This document shows positions 1-8,118 of a stretch of 35,994 nt of DNA, one piece after another. Under the pieces are notes generated by a model. That model was given only the letters and a program-made list of their open reading frames with translations, searched no databases and was not told where the DNA came from. The DNA is from Candidatus Bathyarchaeota archaeon. GTDB lineage: Archaea > Thermoproteota > Bathyarchaeia > Bathyarchaeales > Bathycorpusculaceae. Within the stretch, counting starts at the first letter, position 1. Every line of letters begins with the position of its first letter. The DNA is taken from assembly GCA_026014685.1 (NCBI GenBank), contig JAOZHW010000003.1:1-35994 (forward strand). The letters run 5' to 3'. The translations under genes were made by a program, and so were the position numbers.

Positions 1-1302
1 CCTCCCACGAATTATTTTTTCCCCAAACAACTTTTCAAGGTAGGGAACATAGATATTATCAACCGTTTTCTTCTTAAGCCTGACTCTCTCATCCACATTC
101 TTCAACCACAGGTTATGGCAATCTAACCCGCAATAACCCGTCGCTAAAACCTTCAAGACTTCGCTTAAATCGACAGAAAAGGGTTTATGCCAGCCCACAT
201 CGATAAAACGCTTATCGTAACATGGAACGTCAATCCTGATTGGAGAATCACGGGGATCAAAAAGTACATAAAACGACAAAATCGCAGGAAAATCAGCGAT
301 ACCAGCAACAACCCCTGCAGCCTCATCGAGCAAGCTTTTCCCCATATCTCGAATAGCATTTGGAAAATTCTTCCTAACGTAACTTTCTGGATGCATCTGG
401 AACTGCCGCAGATGCCTTTCTAAACGGGGCGAAGCACCCAAAAGCAGAGGCTTTGTATAACCTACACCCTTTGCATACCGCATAACAACCTGATAATCGG
501 GTCTAGAACGAGCCAACTCCTCAAAAATAAGCGCGACCACACCAACCTTGTCGCCATACTTCTGTTTGAACCGCTCAAACTTCGCAAGACCTAAAGCCGC
601 GTTATCAGCAACTTCCATAAAAAGAGGCAGTATCATTCGGGCGTCAGTGTCTTCGAGATCAGCTTCTTCGAGCGCTTTTCTGAAAATCAAATTTAACAAG
701 TAATCCCTGAAAGCAGTCGAGCGACTCTCCTTCGCAACCCCAACCAACATCACGCCATTCTGTTTACAAGCATCAAGCAACTGACGATAAACCCTGAAGT
801 AGTCAAGAAGAATCAAACGGTCTTCTTCAACCGTAGACTCCAGCGGCACATGTACTAAACGACCATACAGCGAACCATCAATCAAAATGGTTGAGCACCC
901 AAGCCCATTTTTTAGAGCATCTAAGGCAACCTGAAACTCCGCCATCTCCATCTTAACCGTGAGATACTGACGTTCGGCGACAGAACCACCTCTGGAGAAG
1001 AAAACGTCGCTCTCAAGCCATTTCTGCTGTAAACTACGACAAACACCCAAAGACCTCACAACATAAAACACCCCGCCCGTGGAAAGCAAATTAGAGTAAA
1101 CACTTGAATCCACAGCCAAAACATTAAGTTCACTTACTTGAGCCGCAAGCTCAGCAGGCCTATCGATAGAGTTCCATAATGATGGAAACTCGGAACTGAA
1201 CCGATCTTCCAAGGGATTTGGTGTTCCTTGAAATATCTTCGCTTTTACGGCTTCTTTTTTCCCTTCAATACAATTTCCAAACTCGCCGAGAAACTCGGGC
1301 AT
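1..1302 (-). CDS. nurA: NurA-domain 5'-3' nuclease, C-terminus cut by window edge
   Basis: Reading the minus strand from the ATG at 1302 gives 434 codons without a stop before the window edge, so the gene is nearly complete but lacks its end. The product looks like NurA, the nuclease that works with the HerA translocase in archaeal DNA end resection. Family-like blocks are VLAVDSSVY (Asp65, a metal-ligand candidate), ILIDGSLYG (Asp142), a VGVAKESRS block near residue 190 and a C-terminal block DPRDSPIRIDVP. An in-frame stop lies two codons before the ATG (TGA-GTG-ATG), so the start is ATG or the adjacent GTG, and GAGGT about 10 bases upstream acts as a ribosome site. No HerA, Mre11 or Rad50 gene is visible; they could lie to the left. 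Identification is from motifs and length. Confidence 0.83.
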   Translation of the reverse strand, partial: MPEFLGEFGNCIEGKKEAVKAKIFQGTPNPLEDRFSSEFPSLWNSIDRPAELAAQVSELNVLAVDSSVYSNLLSTGGVFYVVRSLGVCRSLQQKWLESDVFFSRGGSVAERQYLTVKMEMAEFQVALDALKNGLGCSTILIDGSLYGRLVHVPLESTVEEDRLILLDYFRVYRQLLDACKQNGVMLVGVAKESRSTAFRDYLLNLIFRKALEEADLEDTDARMILPLFMEVADNAALGLAKFERFKQKYGDKVGVVALIFEELARSRPDYQVVMRYAKGVGYTKPLLLGASPRLERHLRQFQMHPESYVRKNFPNAIRDMGKSLLDEAAGVVAGIADFPAILSFYVLFDPRDSPIRIDVPCYDKRFIDVGWHKPFSVDLSEVLKVLATGYCGLDCHNLWLKNVDERVRLKKKTVDNIYVPYLEKLFGEKIIRGR

Positions 1303-1425
1303 CACTCAAACCTCGTAGACAAGTTAACTGTAGATTGTTTCTTTCAAAATTTAAGATTTGCAGCATTAAAGGGAGAGAAAAAGAGGGAGGAAGATGCGAG
1401 AATGGGGGATTCGCCTCCACAAACG

Positions 1426-1434
1426 ATTATATAG
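1426..1434 (+). promoter_or_regulatory. TATA box for the NAD kinase gene
   Basis: ATTATATAG lies about 40 bases before the GTG start of the NAD kinase gene, in the 168-base gap between it and the divergent NurA gene. A start site near 1457 would leave a short leader carrying the GGTGA ribosome site at 1462. Position and sequence only. Confidence 0.45.
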
Positions 1435-1470
1435 ATTAAGGTAGCTCCCTAGTAACACAGCGGTGAAAAA

Positions 1471-2310
1471 GTGTATAAAAGCGTGGGGTTAGTCGCCCGA
1501 TACGATCAGCAGGCGGCGATTAAGCTGGCTGAACAGCTCGCAGAGTACCTCTCAAGTAAAGGTTTAGAGGTCTGCATCGAAGACTCCCTCGCGGGCAAAG
1601 TCACCGCCAAAAACCGCTTTGTCCCCCTAACCGAAATGAAAACCGACTTTATAGTGACCATCGGCGGCGACGGCACCATACTGCGAACCTCCATCTCAGC
1701 GCCTAAACCTGAACCGCCCATCTTAACCGTGAACATGGGTGTCCGCGGCTTTCTAACCGAAGTTGAACCTAAAGATGCCTGCGCAGCCCTAGACCGCATC
1801 TTGAAGGGTGATTTTAGAATTGAGAAATCGACAAAGATGGCTGTTTGGGCAGGCAAAGAACCCCTCCCCGACGCCCTAAACGACGTTGTGATTTCTACGG
1901 GGGAGCCATCAAAGATTCTGTATGCTGAAATCTGTAAAAACGGCAAACCCATCCTCAGATGCCAAGCCGACGGCTTAATCGTCAGCACCCAAACAGGCTC
2001 CACAGGTTACTCGCTGTCGGCAGGCGGACCCGTGCTCGACCAAGAAGTAGACGCGTTTGTTTTGACCCCGATTTGTTCATTAACCGTCTTTCACTCGCTT
2101 GTTTTTCCCACTGACGCGGTTTTAACGTTTAATGTGCTTCGTCCAGAGAAGATGCTGGTTATGATTGACGGCAACTTCCGCAGGTTCATAAACACCGAAG
2201 ACCTCATGGTCAAAGTCACCCGATCAGAGAACGCGACATCATTTATTCGGTTTGAAACCAACTTCTATGACCGCCTCCGCAACAGATTGCTCTTTAAGGG
2301 AACCGAATGA
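1471..2310 (+). CDS. nadK: NAD(+) kinase
   Basis: This 279-residue protein phosphorylates NAD to NADP in the cytoplasm using ATP or polyphosphate. The family signature GGDG is at residues 65-68 (TIGGDGTILRT). It is followed by NMGVRGFLTEV, the LNDVVIS block (the Asn-Asp/Glu pair of the NAD site) and a glycine-rich STQTGSTGYSLSAGGP segment, all in the family order and at normal length. The start is GTG at 1471, with GGTGA just upstream. The next gene overlaps the stop by four bases (ATGA), so nadK and nob1 are probably cotranslated. No key residue is missing. Confidence 0.95.
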   Translation: MYKSVGLVARYDQQAAIKLAEQLAEYLSSKGLEVCIEDSLAGKVTAKNRFVPLTEMKTDFIVTIGGDGTILRTSISAPKPEPPILTVNMGVRGFLTEVEPKDACAALDRILKGDFRIEKSTKMAVWAGKEPLPDALNDVVISTGEPSKILYAEICKNGKPILRCQADGLIVSTQTGSTGYSLSAGGPVLDQEVDAFVLTPICSLTVFHSLVFPTDAVLTFNVLRPEKMLVMIDGNFRRFINTEDLMVKVTRSENATSFIRFETNFYDRLRNRLLFKGTE

Positions 2311-2852
2311 GCGAAGAAAACGGTTTGGGCAGGCGTGTGGTTGTTTTGGATACGTCCGCGTTTGTAGCGGGGTATGATGCTTTCTCGGTGAACGCTGAGC
2401 AGGTTACAGTGCCCAAGGTTGAAGAAGAGATTCTGCGGAATTCTATGGTAAAGTTGCGGTTTCAGACGGCTGTAGAAAGCGGCAAAGTAAAAGTCAGAGC
2501 ACCCACAAAAGAATTTGAGCAAGCAGCGAAAGCGTCAGCATGCAAAGTTGGAGATGCGTATAAGCTCTCAGAAGCCGACATGCAACTGTTATCGCTAGCA
2601 TTGGAGCTAAAAAGTCAAGGATGCATACCCCAGATGGTAACCGACGACTACTCCATCCAAAACGTAGCTAAGCAGTTGGGAGTGGAGTTTGTAGCTCTTG
2701 CTACTTTTGGCATTAAGCGGCTATTGGAGTGGGTTCGCTACTGTCCCGCATGTCACAAGCAGTACCCCGCTGACAGCAAAATTCAAGAGTGCCAAATCTG
2801 CGGAACAGAACTCAAAAGGAAACCCCGCAGAAACAGCCTAAAACAAAAGTAA
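2307..2852 (+). CDS. nob1: Nob1-type rRNA maturation endonuclease (PIN domain plus zinc ribbon)
   Basis: This 181-residue protein has an N-terminal PIN domain with the acidic residues expected for the metal site (Asp15 in VVLDTSAFV, Asp91, Asp113 and Asp114 in VTDDYS). A C-terminal zinc ribbon follows with Cys146, Cys149, Cys162 and Cys165 (CPAC, then CQIC). The same order occurs in archaeal Nob1, which cleaves the 3' end of pre-16S rRNA during small-subunit maturation. The ATG overlaps the nadK stop. The 3' end overlaps the convergent DUF2070 gene by 15 bases. A VapC toxin is unlikely because of the zinc ribbon and the lack of an antitoxin gene. Confidence 0.92.
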   Translation: MSEENGLGRRVVVLDTSAFVAGYDAFSVNAEQVTVPKVEEEILRNSMVKLRFQTAVESGKVKVRAPTKEFEQAAKASACKVGDAYKLSEADMQLLSLALELKSQGCIPQMVTDDYSIQNVAKQLGVEFVALATFGIKRLLEWVRYCPACHKQYPADSKIQECQICGTELKRKPRRNSLKQK

Positions 2853-4643
2853 AAGCAGAACAAACAGCACACCCTCAACGCCGAACACGGGGGCAGCAGT
2901 CTTTTTGGCTTTAACCAACGCTTTGTCGACAAGGAGCGAAATCGAGTTCAGTCGTTCTTCGCCGATTACTCTGACTTTGGGAACAACGAATTGTTTAGAG
3001 CCTGCTTTCGCGGTTTCGAGGTTGGCGTCTGCTTCTTTTGCGGCTTGGTTGATGTAGTTGATGAGTGTGTCGTGGTTGATGGCTTCTCCGATTGGGTGGT
3101 ATCCCCGTATGCCCGTTACCAAGGCGCTGACTGCGTGGGTGTCGGTGGTGAAAACTTCTGCCTCCCCAAAGCCCTGTGTAGTTAGGGAGTTTTGGATTTT
3201 TTCTCTGAGATGCGGAACCATGTTGTTGCCGTCTATGACTATGTAGGCGGTTTTCTGTTTTTCCACCTCAACCACGATGGCTGTTATGCCGCCTGTGCCC
3301 ATGCCCTGTTTTTGGGTGAACTCTTGAGGAAAAACTGAGGCTGAACCCACCTTAAACGGCATTTTAGGCAAAGCAGACGCATTTTTTAGGCAAGCGACGG
3401 CTGCATGTTTCAACTCTTCCACATGTAATTCTGTGTCGTTTACGTCGTCGAGGCTGTTATGCGCATTAACCACAATCGCGTGTTTGAGGCCGTATTTTTT
3501 TGCTTCCTCGGCAACTAAGCGGCCCAGTTCTTGAGGCAAATCCTCAGTTGTTTTAGGCGCAAGCGAAAAAGACAAGAACACAGTTTCGCCGAATATTTGA
3601 CAGGATGCAATGGCAACGCCGTCGGTTGCTCTGACGAACGGCGAAGCCAAAGACGCTTCGGATGAAAACTTGGCTGCGGAGAGGACTTCTTTGATTATTT
3701 TGTGGTTTTGTGTCTGTGAAGCTAAATCGAGTTCATGCCCCAAGATGCCCAGCGGTGTGCAGGCGTTGGAGCCGTATTCTTTTTCGTAGTTTTGTTTTAG
3801 AAGTGATGGTAAGAGGCTGCTGCCGATGTTCTTAAATGGTCCAGGATGAACCAGTGGTACGATGACTGCGGCTTTGGGTTTGGCGGCGTCGAACTTGAGC
3901 AGGTTAACTTCGATGTCTGCGTCTTCGCCCATCTGTTCTAGGTGCTTCTCCAGCGGCTCATTCATGCTTGTAACCCAGTTAAGCAGAAACGCCCTAAACA
4001 GAGGCATAGCAGGCAACCCGTAGCTTTTTCCTAATTTGTCGATGGAACTTAAGAAGAGGTACACTGCGGAGTAGCTGATTATTGGAGCTAGTACTGCAAA
4101 GGGCAACACTTGCAGAGTGATTGTGTTTGAGATACCCTGCCAGAATACTATCAACGCCGCTATGCAGAGTGTGGGTTGGAGGAGTGCAGATAGGGCTTGG
4201 CGCCATCTTGGAGCCTCAGAAGTTGCAGTTACCACGATGACACGTAAGGTTAACACCGCCCCAAACCCCAGCAAGGTGAGCTTTATCCATAGGATGCCGC
4301 CGAAAAAGTACCCTAAACCTGCGCCTAATGCCATGAAAGCCAACCACAGAAGCCACCCGTAGAAGGACATCGCAGTGGTTCGTCTGATGATGAAGATGGG
4401 GTCGCGGCGGAGGATAACTTTGCAGGTTACTAAATCGGACAGAAAGGTTATTGTGAACAGGGCGATGCCCAGCAAAACCGCGTTAAGAGTTGGAGTTAAA
4501 GCATAAGCTGTTAGGGTTACGCCTGCTATGCAGATGGCTGCAACCATAAGCAGGGACCTTTCGTAGCTGGGCAAGGAGAACAGAGAGGCATAGTGCTTCT
4601 TTGCGTTGTCCATTGAGCTGTTTAAAGAAGGCTGGGCGCTCAT
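2838..4643 (-). CDS. DUF2070 family archaeal membrane protein
   Basis: This 601-residue protein has about seven hydrophobic segments within the first 220 residues, then a long soluble region, then one short hydrophobic stretch at the very C-terminus (VLFVLLLLLF). The soluble part has the conserved blocks VVPLVHPGPFKNIGSS and AIVVNAHNSLDD, which I recognise from the archaeal DUF2070 family. The conserved His and Asp residues suggest a metal or catalytic site, but no function is established. The ATG at 4643 has a TATA-like TTTTAATAG about 35 bases upstream. It converges on nob1. Family assignment is firm, role unknown. Confidence 0.85.
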   Translation of the reverse strand: MSAQPSLNSSMDNAKKHYASLFSLPSYERSLLMVAAICIAGVTLTAYALTPTLNAVLLGIALFTITFLSDLVTCKVILRRDPIFIIRRTTAMSFYGWLLWLAFMALGAGLGYFFGGILWIKLTLLGFGAVLTLRVIVVTATSEAPRWRQALSALLQPTLCIAALIVFWQGISNTITLQVLPFAVLAPIISYSAVYLFLSSIDKLGKSYGLPAMPLFRAFLLNWVTSMNEPLEKHLEQMGEDADIEVNLLKFDAAKPKAAVIVPLVHPGPFKNIGSSLLPSLLKQNYEKEYGSNACTPLGILGHELDLASQTQNHKIIKEVLSAAKFSSEASLASPFVRATDGVAIASCQIFGETVFLSFSLAPKTTEDLPQELGRLVAEEAKKYGLKHAIVVNAHNSLDDVNDTELHVEELKHAAVACLKNASALPKMPFKVGSASVFPQEFTQKQGMGTGGITAIVVEVEKQKTAYIVIDGNNMVPHLREKIQNSLTTQGFGEAEVFTTDTHAVSALVTGIRGYHPIGEAINHDTLINYINQAAKEADANLETAKAGSKQFVVPKVRVIGEERLNSISLLVDKALVKAKKTAAPVFGVEGVLFVLLLLLF

Positions 4644-4893
4644 TTTGTGTCTCTGCTAAGGAAGAGGACAGCCCTATTAAAATTTAGCTAACTCGACACA
4701 GTCACAGTTTGACACTAATTACATTATTTTCTATATCACAGAACCATCGACTGTGGGTTTTATCAGAAAAATATCAAAGCAAAAGCCCCAAACCAGCACT
4801 GTTGCCTCTTTAAACGCAGAATTCAACATGCCTAAAAGGAGATACTGTTTTATCCCAAGATGCCTAAGTATAGCACCCCGCGAAGTCTAAAAT
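4644..4893. other. Intergenic region between divergent genes
   Basis: This 250-base gap separates the divergent DUF2070 and Sm-like genes. I see a TATA-like TTTTAATAG for the minus gene and AT-rich stretches, but no structured RNA or coding signal. A 32-codon minus-strand reading frame lacks support. A short hairpin (CACAG/CTGTG) near 4738 is the only local symmetry. Confidence 0.4.
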
Positions 4894-5187
4894 ATGCCCG
4901 AACAAGACTTGCCCCCCTCAATCTTCCATATGTTGGAGCGAAATGTGGGCAAAAAAATCAGAGTAGTTCTGGACCCTGCTTACGGTTTTGAAGGCACCTT
5001 AGCCGCAGTTACACAGGAACCCTCAGGCATCTGGCTATCCGAAGCAGAAGCCATCGTCCTGCGTTCTACCATGGCGCAGCCTATTCCGCAGGTGGCCAGT
5101 CGCGAAGAGAGAAGCGAGTTGTTTTTGCACTTAAACAGTGTTCAAAGAATAGAAGTTCTGCATGCTGCCCAGCCGAGAGGCAGATAA
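4894..5187 (+). CDS. Small Sm/LSm-like protein of unknown function
   Basis: This 97-residue protein has the alternating pattern of a small beta-barrel. A helix-like start (HMLERNVGK) is followed by KIRVVLDPAYGFEGTLAAV, which resembles the Sm1 motif, then IWLSEAEAIVL, and after a variable loop LFLHLNSVQRIEVL, where an Sm2-type strand would lie. The classical Sm2 RG dipeptide is absent, so it may be a divergent RNA-binding Sm-like barrel. It stands alone, with Sec61-beta converging eight bases after its stop. The fold guess is inference. Confidence 0.6.
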   Translation: MPEQDLPPSIFHMLERNVGKKIRVVLDPAYGFEGTLAAVTQEPSGIWLSEAEAIVLRSTMAQPIPQVASREERSELFLHLNSVQRIEVLHAAQPRGR

Positions 5188-5194
5188 AAAAATT

Positions 5195-5365
5195 TTAGAG
5201 AAATGCGTTTGCTATAACGGAGACAACTATTAAGGCAACAGCTAAACCGACGAGGAGTTCGGGGCGGACTTTGATGCCTTCGGTTTCTTCTTCAAAGAAC
5301 CTCAACAGACCCGCACTTGCCGCGGGCATTGGGCCAGTATCGCGTTTCTTTTTCCTCATACCCAT
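5195..5365 (-). CDS. secG: Preprotein translocase subunit Sec61-beta (SecG-type), short gene
   Basis: A 56-codon minus-strand reading frame encodes a basic start (MGMRKKKRDTG), then PMPAASAGLLRFFEEE, a short linker GIKVRPEL and one C-terminal transmembrane helix (LLVGLAVALIVVSVIANAFL). This is the archaeal Sec61-beta pattern almost residue for residue: a cytosolic N-terminus with the AGLLRFFEEE signature and a tail-anchored helix. The protein is a small subunit of the SecYEG/Sec61 channel in the cytoplasmic membrane. The start could be ATG at 5365 or the in-frame ATG at 5359; neither has a clear ribosome site. A TATA-containing module at 5480-5508 lies about 115 bases upstream on the same strand. 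Confidence 0.93.
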   Translation of the reverse strand: MGMRKKKRDTGPMPAASAGLLRFFEEETEGIKVRPELLVGLAVALIVVSVIANAFL

Positions 5366-5479
5366 AGTTTGTCAATCCAATTCTAAGTGTATCATGGCTA
5401 GTGCCGTCTGAGCTAATTAATCTTGCGCCCGCCGTTATACAAATGCAAATCGAAGGATACGTTGGGAACCACGCGACGT

Positions 5480-5508
5480 CTCTGCTGAGAGGCCCCCTCC
5501 CTTATATA
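5480..5508 (-). promoter_or_regulatory. Promoter-like module, copy A (TATATAAGGGAG then GCAGAG)
   Basis: On the minus strand TATATAAG is followed after exactly 15 bases (GGAGGGGGCCTCTCA) by GCAGAG. The same arrangement with the same 15-base spacing occurs at 17421-17449 (+) and 29505-29533 (-). GCAGAG would fall at or near the transcription start. The next gene in this direction is Sec61-beta, leaving a leader of about 115 bases. Promoter function is inferred from the TATA box and the conserved spacing. Confidence 0.5.
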
Positions 5509-5558
5509 AAGCCGAACTTGCTATTCTCAGCTTCGAAAAAAAGGGTTTAAAAAATAGG

Positions 5559-6056
5559 TTATTGCTTGTCGTATTTCATGAATTCGTTGTTCATTATGCA
5601 GAGTTCTATGCCTGCCTGCTTGAACATCTCGATGGTGTCGGCGTCGGCGTGGTAGCGTTTCTCGCACACGACCCGTTTGATGCCTGCGTTGATTATCATC
5701 ATGGCACAGGTGCGGCACGGCGTCATCTTACAGAACAACGTAGCTCCCTCCAGAGGTATCCCAAACCTTGCAGCTTGAAGAATTGCGTTCTGTTCGGCAT
5801 GTAGGGTACGGACGCAGTGCTGGCTCACTTCGCCGTTCTCGTTGATCATTTTACGCATGTCATGTCCTGCTTCGTCACAGTGCGGTAACCCCGCGGGTGC
5901 ACCCACATAGCCTGTGGTCATGATGCGTTTGTCTTTCACGATGACGGCGCCGCATTTTCCGCGGTCACAGGTCGCGCGTGCAGCGACGGCTTCACATAAA
6001 TCTAAAAAGTAACGATCCCAATTTGGTCGAGATTTTTTAGTTTGTGGTTCTGCCAT
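5559..6056 (-). CDS. dCMP/cytidine deaminase family protein (ComE-like)
   Basis: From the ATG at 6056 the protein has 165 residues. It carries the zinc-dependent deaminase signature HAEQNAI (His86, catalytic Glu88) and PCRTC (Cys114, Cys117). An extra Cys/His-rich insert (CDRGKCGAVIV and LPHCDEAGHD) is typical of deoxycytidylate deaminases, which make dUMP for thymidylate synthesis. The reading frame extends to 6164, but a TATA box (ACAATTTATA, 6101-6110) puts transcription start near 6080, so the MAEPQ start is preferred. The Trm11-like gene ends 61 bases upstream on the same strand. A tRNA or other cytidine deaminase role is less likely given the dCMP-type insert. Confidence 0.87.
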   Translation of the reverse strand: MAEPQTKKSRPNWDRYFLDLCEAVAARATCDRGKCGAVIVKDKRIMTTGYVGAPAGLPHCDEAGHDMRKMINENGEVSQHCVRTLHAEQNAILQAARFGIPLEGATLFCKMTPCRTCAMMIINAGIKRVVCEKRYHADADTIEMFKQAGIELCIMNNEFMKYDKQ

Positions 6057-6100
6057 TATGGTGCCTTCGGATGGTTTTAGAATTAGTGCAGAAGGAGAGA

Positions 6101-6110
6101 TATAAATTGT
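6101..6110 (-). promoter_or_regulatory. TATA box for the dCMP deaminase gene
   Basis: On the minus strand ACAATTTATA precedes the deaminase ATG at 6056 by about 45 bases, predicting a start site near 6080. This is the main argument against the longer reading frame that begins at 6164. Confidence 0.45.
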
Positions 6111-6117
6111 ATCTGCG

Positions 6118-7413
6118 TTACTTTTGCAGTATGTGAATTTCTCTGCCGATTTTGTGGCGTTCATCCATCTCCACCAAGGAGCCTGAACCCATCAGTTTGC
6201 CATGGTTCGGTGCCTCCTCTGAGAACAAGTCGTCAGAAAAAACGTAAATCCGCTTGAAACCGACCTCTTTGATTTTATCCTCAATGGGCATGGTCACGGC
6301 TTCGTGGGAGCGGGTGCGAATGTAGGGCGTTACCAGAACCAACCGACCTTTAAAGCGTAGCACGCGGTAAGCTTCTTCGATGAAGCCGAAAAAGAGCGGT
6401 TCGAGTTTGGTGATGATTTTCTGTGCGTATGGCCCTGTAGGTACCTCGCGTAGTGCGGGGCCTAAATCGGGTTCCGAAACCATGCAATCCACGCTTTCCA
6501 ACCCCACCTTCTCAGCCAAGTGGCTAACATCACCCTGAACCACTCGGAAATCCGCTTCCGAAAGATTGTATTCGCGAGCAACCCACTCGAGGTTCTCAGT
6601 CGCAGCTTTCACACACCACGAATTAACATCAACACCCACCACCATAGCGCCTTCAAGAAGCGCCTCTTGGAGGATTGTGCCCACACCACAGAAGGAATCC
6701 AGCAAAGTTTTCTGGGATGTGCATCCTGAGAGGTTGACCATCATGCGTGCCAGTCGTGGAGGCATGCCGAAGATGGCGCGTTGGTTGGGTTTGTAGATGT
6801 CTCTTTTTTGGAACTCAAAGGGGTTGTGCACTGCGATTGTGTTGGCTATCCACGTTTGGGTTTTGCCTATGCAGAGCAGGACTTCGGCTTGGTTTTCAAC
6901 GAGTTTCTTTTTGAGGACTTCAACATGGCTTAGTTGTGCTTCGCTTCGGTCCTGCGAGGTGCCCATGAAACTGGATTTTTTGCCTTGAGCTGCCAGTTCG
7001 TCTTTTATGGCGCTGCCGACGTAGCGTTGGATGCGTCCGCCGACGGTTTTTAGGTTGTTGTCAGAGGTGTAGACGCTTATGCCAAACAGCAACTTGTCCG
7101 AGGCTTTTTTCATGCCTTCTAGCGCGGCGCTTTGGATTATGGTTTGGGCTACTTGTTTTTGAGCTGGTTTGTTTTTGTTTAAGAACGCCTCTTTCACGGT
7201 TTCAGAAGGCAAGGTGCCTTTTGCTTCAGTGATTTTTATGGTGCCGCCTAAGTCGTCGATTACTGATGGGTTTAGCGGGGTTGGGAAGGTTAGGGTGAAG
7301 AATTCGGTTGAGAAGTAGTCGATTTTGAATTCTATAGCTCTGGCTTTGAAGTACTCGGTTAGCTCTGCTAGGGATAGTGTCCAGTTTTTGCCCGAAATGA
7401 ATAAAGTTTGCAT
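6118..7413 (-). CDS. Trm11-like THUMP/SAM-dependent methyltransferase with altered catalytic motif
   Basis: This 431-residue protein has an N-terminal ferredoxin-like/THUMP-type half (about residues 1-190) and a C-terminal Rossmann methyltransferase domain. SAM motif I is LLDSFCGVGTILQEALLEGA, followed by the acidic strand end VVGVDVN. The layout matches archaeal Trm11/TrmG10 enzymes that methylate guanosine 10 of tRNA. The expected catalytic tetrapeptide DPPY/NPPY is replaced by SEPDLGP, so either the chemistry differs or it uses other residues. ATG at 7413 has little leader. The gene lies upstream of the deaminase on the same strand. RNA methylation is likely, but the substrate is uncertain. 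Confidence 0.75.
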   Translation of the reverse strand: MQTLFISGKNWTLSLAELTEYFKARAIEFKIDYFSTEFFTLTFPTPLNPSVIDDLGGTIKITEAKGTLPSETVKEAFLNKNKPAQKQVAQTIIQSAALEGMKKASDKLLFGISVYTSDNNLKTVGGRIQRYVGSAIKDELAAQGKKSSFMGTSQDRSEAQLSHVEVLKKKLVENQAEVLLCIGKTQTWIANTIAVHNPFEFQKRDIYKPNQRAIFGMPPRLARMMVNLSGCTSQKTLLDSFCGVGTILQEALLEGAMVVGVDVNSWCVKAATENLEWVAREYNLSEADFRVVQGDVSHLAEKVGLESVDCMVSEPDLGPALREVPTGPYAQKIITKLEPLFFGFIEEAYRVLRFKGRLVLVTPYIRTRSHEAVTMPIEDKIKEVGFKRIYVFSDDLFSEEAPNHGKLMGSGSLVEMDERHKIGREIHILQK

Positions 7414-7529
7414 TTAGAGGAATGAAAAGAAAAACTAACTATTTAAGTCAATGATTTGTAACAGCCACAACGGGAACTTGGGTTTACCATGGAAAAAGCA
7501 CGGTAGCATCGGTATTATTTGACAAATCG

Positions 7530-7539
7530 TTTAAATATA
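7530..7539 (+). promoter_or_regulatory. TATA box for the L10e gene
   Basis: TTTAAATATA lies 46 bases before the L10e ATG in the gap between divergent genes, predicting transcription start near 7560. It is one of the clearest archaeal TATA boxes in the window. Confidence 0.6.
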
Positions 7540-7575
7540 GCTGAACGTGTGAGTATGCTACGAAAGTGACATCGC

Positions 7576-8118
7576 ATGCACGCAAGAAACTATCGGCACG
7601 TTAAGAACCGCGCTTACACAAGAAAAGAATACGCAAGAGGTTTTCCACCCCCAAAGATCGTAAAGTTCACCATGGGGGACACAAAGACCCAGTTTGAAGT
7701 TGAAGGTCAACTTCTCGCAACCGAACGGGTTCAAATACGCCACTGCTCTCTTGAAGCAGCACGTGTAGCTACGAACCGTGTCTTGATGGATAAACTCATA
7801 AACGATTACTACATGGTAGTCCACCCATACCCACACATCATCCTAAGAGAAAACAAGATGATTTTCGGTGCTCACGCAGACCGTCTCCAGCAAGGTATGA
7901 GGCGCTCCTTCGGTGCAGCCGTCGGAACCGCCGCTAAAGTCGAGGTCGGTCAACCTATCATGACGGTGCGTGTAAAAGCCGGTAAAGAAGACATCGCAAA
8001 AGAGTCACTCAAACGTGGTAGTGCAAAGCTCCCTATAGCCTGCAAAATAGTTATCTCTAAGATCCAGCTACCTCCTAGCCAAACTGAGAAGGCCGAGCCG
8101 GAGACGGAGACAGCTTGA
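7576..8118 (+). CDS. rpl10e: Large ribosomal subunit protein L10e (uL16 family)
   Basis: This 180-residue protein is the archaeal/eukaryal L10e, which sits near the peptidyl-transferase centre and the tRNA sites of the 50S subunit. Recognisable blocks are ARNYRHVKNRAYTRKEYARG at the N-terminus, the VHPYPHIILRENKM stretch, and GMRRSFGAAVGTAAKVEVGQ. Length is normal apart from a short acidic tail rich in Glu and Thr (EKAEPETETA). AGTGA lies six bases before the ATG. The PEP synthase start codon overlaps its stop (TTGA), so the two are cotranscribed, an unusual partner for a ribosomal gene. Confidence 0.96.
   Translation: MHARNYRHVKNRAYTRKEYARGFPPPKIVKFTMGDTKTQFEVEGQLLATERVQIRHCSLEAARVATNRVLMDKLINDYYMVVHPYPHIILRENKMIFGAHADRLQQGMRRSFGAAVGTAAKVEVGQPIMTVRVKAGKEDIAKESLKRGSAKLPIACKIVISKIQLPPSQTEKAEPETETA

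Noticed and set aside
1218-1439. Two overlapping short plus-strand reading frames opposite the NurA start
   Set aside because: They are antisense to the NurA coding region and its promoter and have no coding character.
2307-2852. VapC-type toxin reading of the PIN-domain gene
   Set aside because: The C-terminal zinc ribbon and the absence of an antitoxin gene fit Nob1 instead.
4760-4835. 32-codon minus-strand reading frame in the DUF2070 upstream gap
   Set aside because: No family resemblance, weak ribosome site and no sign of conservation that I can judge.
5401-5500. Possible tRNA in the Sec61-beta upstream region (GGTTCCCAAC on the minus strand)
   Set aside because: The T-arm-like sequence lacks the matching arm and no cloverleaf can be drawn.
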